This document shows, piece after piece, positions 58,641 through 64,000 of a DNA stretch of 64,000 nt. A program made the position numbers and the translations under genes. The DNA comes from Eonycteris spelaea (taxonomy: Eukaryota > Chordata > Mammalia > Chiroptera > Pteropodidae), in NCBI GenBank assembly GCA_003508835.1, contig PUFA01000014.1:1308501-1372500 (forward strand). Reading direction: 5' to 3'. The notes under the pieces are model-generated. The model did not search any database. It saw only the letters and a list, made by a program, of their open reading frames with translations, and was not told where the DNA came from. How positions within the stretch are numbered: position 1 is the first letter of the stretch; every line of letters starts with the position of its first letter.

Positions 58641-61600
58641 CCCCCGCCCCAGTCACTGGTGTTCTTGGTCACGTGCGAAGGCGAACAGCAGGGCCGCACG
58701 AGCTCGTTGGCCACCAGAAAGCTTTGCTCAGGCGACTGCGCTGGGGCCGGGTGCGACTGTGCCCTCGGGCCCCCGCGGCGGCCAGGGAAGGAGCTCGGCG
58801 GGGCGGGGGGGGCTCTGCCTGTGACCTCGCCCGTCCCCCCGTCTTCAGCGCGTGCTCCACCTGCCCTCTCGTCCTCATCCTGCGTCCGCGCTGACCTCCC
58901 GTCACGCAGACTCCCAGGAGGACCGGGGTGCGGGGCCGCCCGGGCAGGAGGGGACCTGCAGGCCACGCCCGCCCGCCCCGCCCCGCGGCCGGTCGGCTCT
59001 GGCGTCGCGGCCTTTCCTCCTCCTGCTCCCGCTCCGGGGTGTGAGTGACGCCTTCACGTCCGGAGGGGTCCTGTGCCCTGTGTCCTTCGTAAACTCTCAG
59101 CCTCTGAATGCAGGGATCGCAGGGGCTTCGTTCGTTTGGATAGACGGTGGACGCTGAGCACATGCCCTGTCCAGTGACCGTGCCGGGCGTGACTCCAGTT
59201 GCAGGACAGCTGGGCGAGGTCCGCGTCCGGCAGGGGAGATACTCAGGGGAGGATCAGGAATCGCGCTGAGAGGGCTCAGGACGACCTGATCAGAAAAGTC
59301 GCCGTGTGCCGTACCCTGGAGGCTGCCTCATTCTGTGGGCGACAGGGCACCTGGGAAGAGCATGAAGCAGAAGTCAGGTGTCTGGCAGAAAGTCGGAGCC
59401 GGCGTGGTCACCACCCCCTTCCCTCCCCCTTCTCATTTCTTTTTCTCTTTGGACCCCTTTTCTTCTCTCAAAATCTTTCTGATAATAACTGCTTTCACTT
59501 CTACATCTTCCAAATGGATTTCCTTTCTCCGAGTTTGAAGTATTTAATCAAGATCTTTTAACTAATTTAGCTACTCTTCGTTTATGCCACTATTTTTTTT
59601 TTTAGTAACAACCTCAGAGTTTGATTTGTTTGAGGCAGACTTTTTTCATTATTAAAATGAACAGTTCGCTCCAATCGAAAGAAGTCGAAAGGAGTCAGCG
59701 CTTAGAATAGCTGCGAATGGATAGACAGAGAGACTTAGAACATATTTTGATAACCGAACAGGACAGCGTCAAGATTTGTGACTAACGGTTGTCCAAGATT
59801 CTCATGTTTTAAAGATTTGCAGGCAAGCTCCAAACCTGTTTAAAGCGGGGCGCTCCTGCCTGAAATGCCGACTGCACTTGTTCCGTGTATAGACGGTGCT
59901 TCTTCTACAAATGCCGCCCAAGGGAGGGTCAGAGCTACCCACCTGGTCCTTATCTGTACCAGCTGTGAGAAGAGAAAGCTGGGAAAAGAGAGCTTCCGAA
60001 AACATTCATGTCTCGGCGGGGGAGGAAGCCCAGCCCCGGAACACCTATCCGTGCTCGCGCTGCGTGCACGCTCACCCGCAGTGACCTCGTGCCATGCAGA
60101 TGACGGGCCGGTGACCCGATCGCCATCCTCCAACGGCACAGCCGAGGTTCAGGCCGGAGGTCCGGACCACGGGAGTGAAGTGGGGAGAGTGGAGTCTGCA
60201 CCGGGCTGCCTTGGGTTGCACGGCTGCATTTGGGGTTTTGGGAGTCCAAATAAATCACGTGGCTTGTTTTCACGTCCAGTGCCGGGAGCAAGGGCTCCGG
60301 ACACTGCGTTGCGTCCGAAGGGACGGCAGGTCCATCTCTGTGCTTCCTCAGCAGCAGGGAGAGTCCGCCTCCCCCGGCGTGTGCAGAGGGTCAGTTTAAA
60401 TCCTCGGAGATGCCAAGAGCCCCATCTGCTCCTGCATCTGAAATGGGAATAATTTGCTCCTTTTTTCTTTTTTTTAATCTAGATTTGGTCTTTCAGTGTT
60501 TGCGTTGCAGCCTTCAGCCCGGATGCCAATAACGAGGAACGGGAATTAGTGATATGGGAGAGATTCGGGAAGATGCCGTGAAGGGGGAGGAAATGGCAGA
60601 TGGGACCAGAAAGAGGGGTCTTGCCGTAAGCTCCGGTCCAGGGGTGGTGGGCACTGAGAGCACATTCCTGGGGTGCCCCCGGTCTGGGCAGAGGGACGGG
60701 CGTGGCCGGGGGAGCCCTCAGGAGCACCGCGAGGAGCCCGCCCGGCCGCCTGAGCGTAGGGCGCCGTGGTTTCTGTGTCCCGGCCTGGGAAGCGGGCGCT
60801 GCCGTCGCACGGCCTGTTGGAATCGCACCTCGCTGGCTTCACACCCTCGTGCAAAGCTGCGACTCTCCAGTAGGAGCATATGAGGACGAAGCTTCAGAGA
60901 CTCACGACATCCCGCTACCTGCTCAGACTCCCCGGGGCCAGGCCCCACGAATGCAGCCTTGGCTGGCCGCGGGGCGGCTCCCGGCCAGGCTGCTGAGCGC
61001 GCCTGAAGCCTCTTTGATCTCTTTGTTCTTCATCTCGGAAAATTTTCTTTCCCGTTTGTTTTTCTCCTCCTGTCCCTGGCCTCTCCTTCCGGTTTGCTTG
61101 TTCAGCACAGCAGGCCTCATTCCCAGCAAAATCACCCGCGTTTCCTTCCAGACGCCAGGACGCAGCAAGCAGGCTCGGCCCAGCGAGAACTGTCTTTGAG
61201 ACATCACCAACTTTGTCCTGAACAGCAGGGGTCACTGTTGCCACAGAAAACCCTGCCGGGCTGGGCCACCCACATGCATTTTTACCCAAAGGAGAAAAGG
61301 CTCAACACAAGAACCAAACTTGGCAAAAGGAGCTTCGAAATGAATGTGAAACCTCGTAAAAGGCTATAAACGATCAGCGTGTCTTTAACGGCTGAGCGGC
61401 CGGCTTTGCACACTGCCCCTTTGGGAGGGGGCCGAGGGGCTGGACCCGCTGGGTCACCGCCGGTGACCCCGCCCAAACTGGCAGCAGCCGTTGGGTCCTT
61501 GATGTCCTTCTGTCCTTTCTGTCCAGGAGGGACAGAAAGAAGCAGGACCAATGCCCTCATCTCCTGGATCCCAACCCCCAGGGACAGGCGCCTTGGATAT

Positions 61601-62595
61601 GCTGTGCTGGGTCCGAGCGTCTCGATGACAGGGACGTCGGAAGCCCCGTGTGCACAGTTTACTAGACGCACCCAGGGGTGCCCAGGCGGAAGCAAAGCCG
61701 TGAGGCCCGCTGGGCCGGCCGCAGCTCGGCTGGTACAGGTGGCAGAGAGGAACTGCGAGGCGCCGGTCAGCCTGGCCCCTCCCGGGCCCCCGCGTGCACC
61801 AGACCGCTCGCTCGCTCCCAGCCGCGCCTCCGCGTGGAAACACGCTGTGTTCTTCGCAGGCGGCGGCGTTCGTGTCAAGTCCAAATGTCGTGAAATATCA
61901 GTGAGAGATCGGAGCGCACCTGCCCGTGGACACGCGGAACCTGCCCGTGTTAGGCGCTGGGGCTTTGACAGGCGGACGTGCAGCCTCGCGCGGCCGCAGG
62001 GCTTCGATAGGCTGTGCGACCCCATTAAGCAGAGAAAGCAAAACACGTGGGAAATCGGGCGTGACCGAGGCAGAGACCAGGCGGTCGTGAGTGGGGTCCG
62101 TCTCTTCCCGAGCAGGATCTGGGGCCGGCGGGGGTGGGTTGAGGTCTGTCGTCGCATTTAGTGGGGGGGGGGCTTACTCTTCACACAGGAGCCTGAGGAC
62201 ACGCACGGCTCCCGTAGCCCTTGGAGGCGGAGAGGTCATCCTGCTTGTGCTTCGGGGCCAAGAGCATCAGAATATCCGTCCCCGAAAGTTGTAGGTGTTG
62301 GCGACACCCGGGTGGGGACAGGTGTGGTTGTCCTAGGGACTGGAGGCGACATTGTGTGACCAGCTCGGGTTCAGTTCAGGGCTGGGTGGTGGCGGCGCGT
62401 GGGGGTTAAACACATCCAACGATGTTTTTTAAATTGTCTTTAAAGTTGTTTTTTTTTTTTTTTTTTACATTAAGCCATGTCTATTAATGTTATACGTGTT
62501 GTAATTTTAAAAGTCATCTTTGCCGTATCCCTGCTCATCTCCTCTTAGTGCATTCTTCTATTTACCTGCATATCTTTTTGGTATTGTTCTACCAT
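58641..62595. other. Low-copy flank, no gene recognised
   Basis: Alternating CpG-rich (58.6-59.1, 60.6-60.8, 61.4-62.0 kb) and AT-rich (59.4-59.8 kb) blocks. A short MIR-like piece lies at about 60425-60455 (GCATCTGAAATGGGAATAAT), and an 18-T run at about 62449-62466. No conserved exon or RNA gene was found. Confidence 0.45.
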
Positions 62596-62599
62596 CATT

Positions 62600-62735
62600 T
62601 CACTGCCTTTAAAAAAAAAATAGACTACAGTTTAGAGCAGTTTCAGCTTTGTGGAGCGTCGGGCGGATGGTTCTCAGAGTTCCTATGCACCGCCTGGACC
62701 CTCGGCCCCAGGTTCTCCTCTCCTGGCTCGATTCC
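62600..62735 (-). mobile_element. Old LINE-1 3' end fragment, antisense
   Basis: GTTTAGAGCAGTTTCAGCTT, followed by TGGAGCGTCGGGCGGATGG and CAGAGTTCCTATGCACCGCC, matches the antisense L1M-type terminus, preceded by an A/T-rich tail. Confidence 0.6.
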
Positions 62736-64000
62736 TTTGTGGCTTCTGACCAATGCAGGGTGTCACGTCTGCGTCTGCTCAGCCTCACGCACCGTCGTGG
62801 CATGGTCCTCGAGAGTCTTTATTGCTATTCCCAGGACAGAGTAACACAGTGGGAATTTTGCTACCTGTCCATCAGAAAGCTACCAGGGCAGTGCCACTGG
62901 CCAGAATCCCTGAGAGGCCTCGCCGGGCCCTGGCGAGTGTGCCGGTGGGCCCGATGTCCTCTGGACGCTGACCTGCAGCACCGCGGTGGGCGTGGCCGAT
63001 GCACGAATGGCCGTATTTGAAGTACGTGTCCTGGAAAGAGCCGGAGCCCACGTGCGGTCTGGGGGTGGCGCTCACTCTAAATGTCACCTTCTGTTCTCCC
63101 TCTTCCCCCCTCCCTGCTTACCCCTCCCTTTGGATCCTGGTTCTCCCGTAGCCAACGTTACCAGAAATTTTGCCTGCAGTGGTCCAAAATTCCATTTCTA
63201 GCAGATGAAATATTCTGTTTTGAACAATCCTCAAGGGGCTTCTTTAGCTCAAAATGTGTACAAATCACAAGAAAATTTGCTGAGAAGGGCAAATGCACAT
63301 TATGGAATGAGAGGGGAAAAAATGACACCTTTTGTTAGTCCTCTTTGGGCGCAAGGTCAGGTATCTCCTTAGAGCTCCTGAGGCTAGCTCCTCGGCCGCC
63401 GTGGCCAGGCTGGTCTCCTGGCTGCTCTCCCAGGGGTGCCCCATCCCCTGGGCCAAACTCCGCTGCTCGGCTTCTGCAGGCGCCATGCTCTCTGGTCCCA
63501 CGTCGATAGAGGCTGGAATCTTCCTTCCTTCTATTATGTTTTCTATTGTTTTCAGGAAGTCCTTGATTTCTAATTTCAGCGGCTAAAATGTCAGTAGGTA
63601 CCTCATTCATATTAACTGCGTTGTAAGGTCCTTTCTGCCATCCGCTTTGGCCGCCTCGGCTGTATTGACTGGCGAGAGGGACCCGTTCGTACCCGTGGGG
63701 CTTCTCAGCAAATGCCCCTCCCTGTCCCGTTATAAACGTTGTGTCCTGGAGTAGTGGAAGCGGTCTTTCACATCCGTGCGGCTGGCTTTGCGTGTTTGTA
63801 TGCCGTGTAAAGGATCACGTCTGGCTTTAATTCGGAGGTAGTAAGAGATCCGCACCTTCTCTTTGGACCTCGGTGGAAGCTGCTCCGGGCTTTGATACGT
63901 AACCAGTTCACGTCCGGAGAGACGAGCTAGGAGTCACCTGGTGGGCCACCCTGTGTCGCCTCTACTCCAGGGCGAGCAGCGCACTCAGCGCACGCCCAGC
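62736..64000. other. Window end, no gene recognised
   Basis: A CpG-poor patch at 63130-63340 and 63500-63640 lies in otherwise mixed sequence. Frames up to 123 residues exist but show no domain or splice-bounded conservation. Confidence 0.4.

Noticed and set aside
61282..62161. Opposing 291- and 260-residue frames
   Set aside because: Mirror-image frames in CpG-rich sequence without domains; no conserved reading frame can be argued for either strand.
1..64000. CRISPR arrays, prophage, operons or other microbial systems
   Set aside because: Tandem repeats here are direct minisatellites without unique spacers, and the only gene is intron-split and vertebrate.
1..64000. tRNA, rRNA or snRNA genes
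   Set aside because: No full A/B-box tRNA pair, cloverleaf or known small RNA sequence could be recognised by eye; MIR pieces are tRNA-derived relics only.

Overview
The window is mammalian nuclear DNA: GC-rich, intron-split, and full of decayed LINE-1 and MIR relics and simple-sequence arrays. It holds one protein-coding gene that I can support. This is RNF144A on the + strand, a RING-between-RING (RBR) E3 ubiquitin ligase with a C-terminal membrane anchor. Its whole coding sequence lies in seven exons between 22645 and 40438. They join without a frame break into 293 codons plus a stop, with every RING1, IBR and RING2 zinc ligand, the catalytic cysteine and the transmembrane helix present. 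I found no bacterial, viral or CRISPR-like content and no second gene.

Layout: 1-22633 is 5' flank and/or 5' non-coding intron. It contains a CpG-dense block (540-1370), a 15-bp minisatellite (1371-2009), LINE-1 relics at about 11.2, 12.0-12.7 and 16.8-17.3 kb, several MIRs, and a 5 x 30-bp array at 21.15 kb. 22634-40438 is the coding part of RNF144A, with introns of 4435, 131, 3961, 2984, 2069 and 3332 bp. The 131-bp intron appears to use a GC donor. The last intron carries a G-rich minisatellite and a roughly 600-bp GGAT/GGGT array close to the last acceptor. 40439 to about 44.3 kb is probably 3' UTR, with the end unresolved. From 45 kb on is flank: a second CpG-dense block (46.5-47.85 kb), then an AT-richer tract dominated by antisense LINE-1 (48.0-48.4, 51.8-54.8, 55.4-56.7 and 58.3-58.6 kb) and low-copy sequence to the end.

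Organism: the protein is placental-mammal RNF144A. I see no Alu, rodent B1/B2, canid SINEC, pig PRE-1 or ruminant Bov-tA elements. The younger LINE-1 copy at 51.8-54.8 kb resembles, from memory, laurasiatherian L1 of the bat/perissodactyl type. A bat is my weak first guess. The old repeats carry unusually many CpGs, which suggests long-term GC-biased evolution, as in a subtelomeric or high-recombination region.

I looked for a previously undescribed system and did not find one. The most useful leads are the GC-AG mini-intron, the CpG gain in old repeats, the large tandem arrays, and a few CpG-poor, possibly conserved, non-coding islands.
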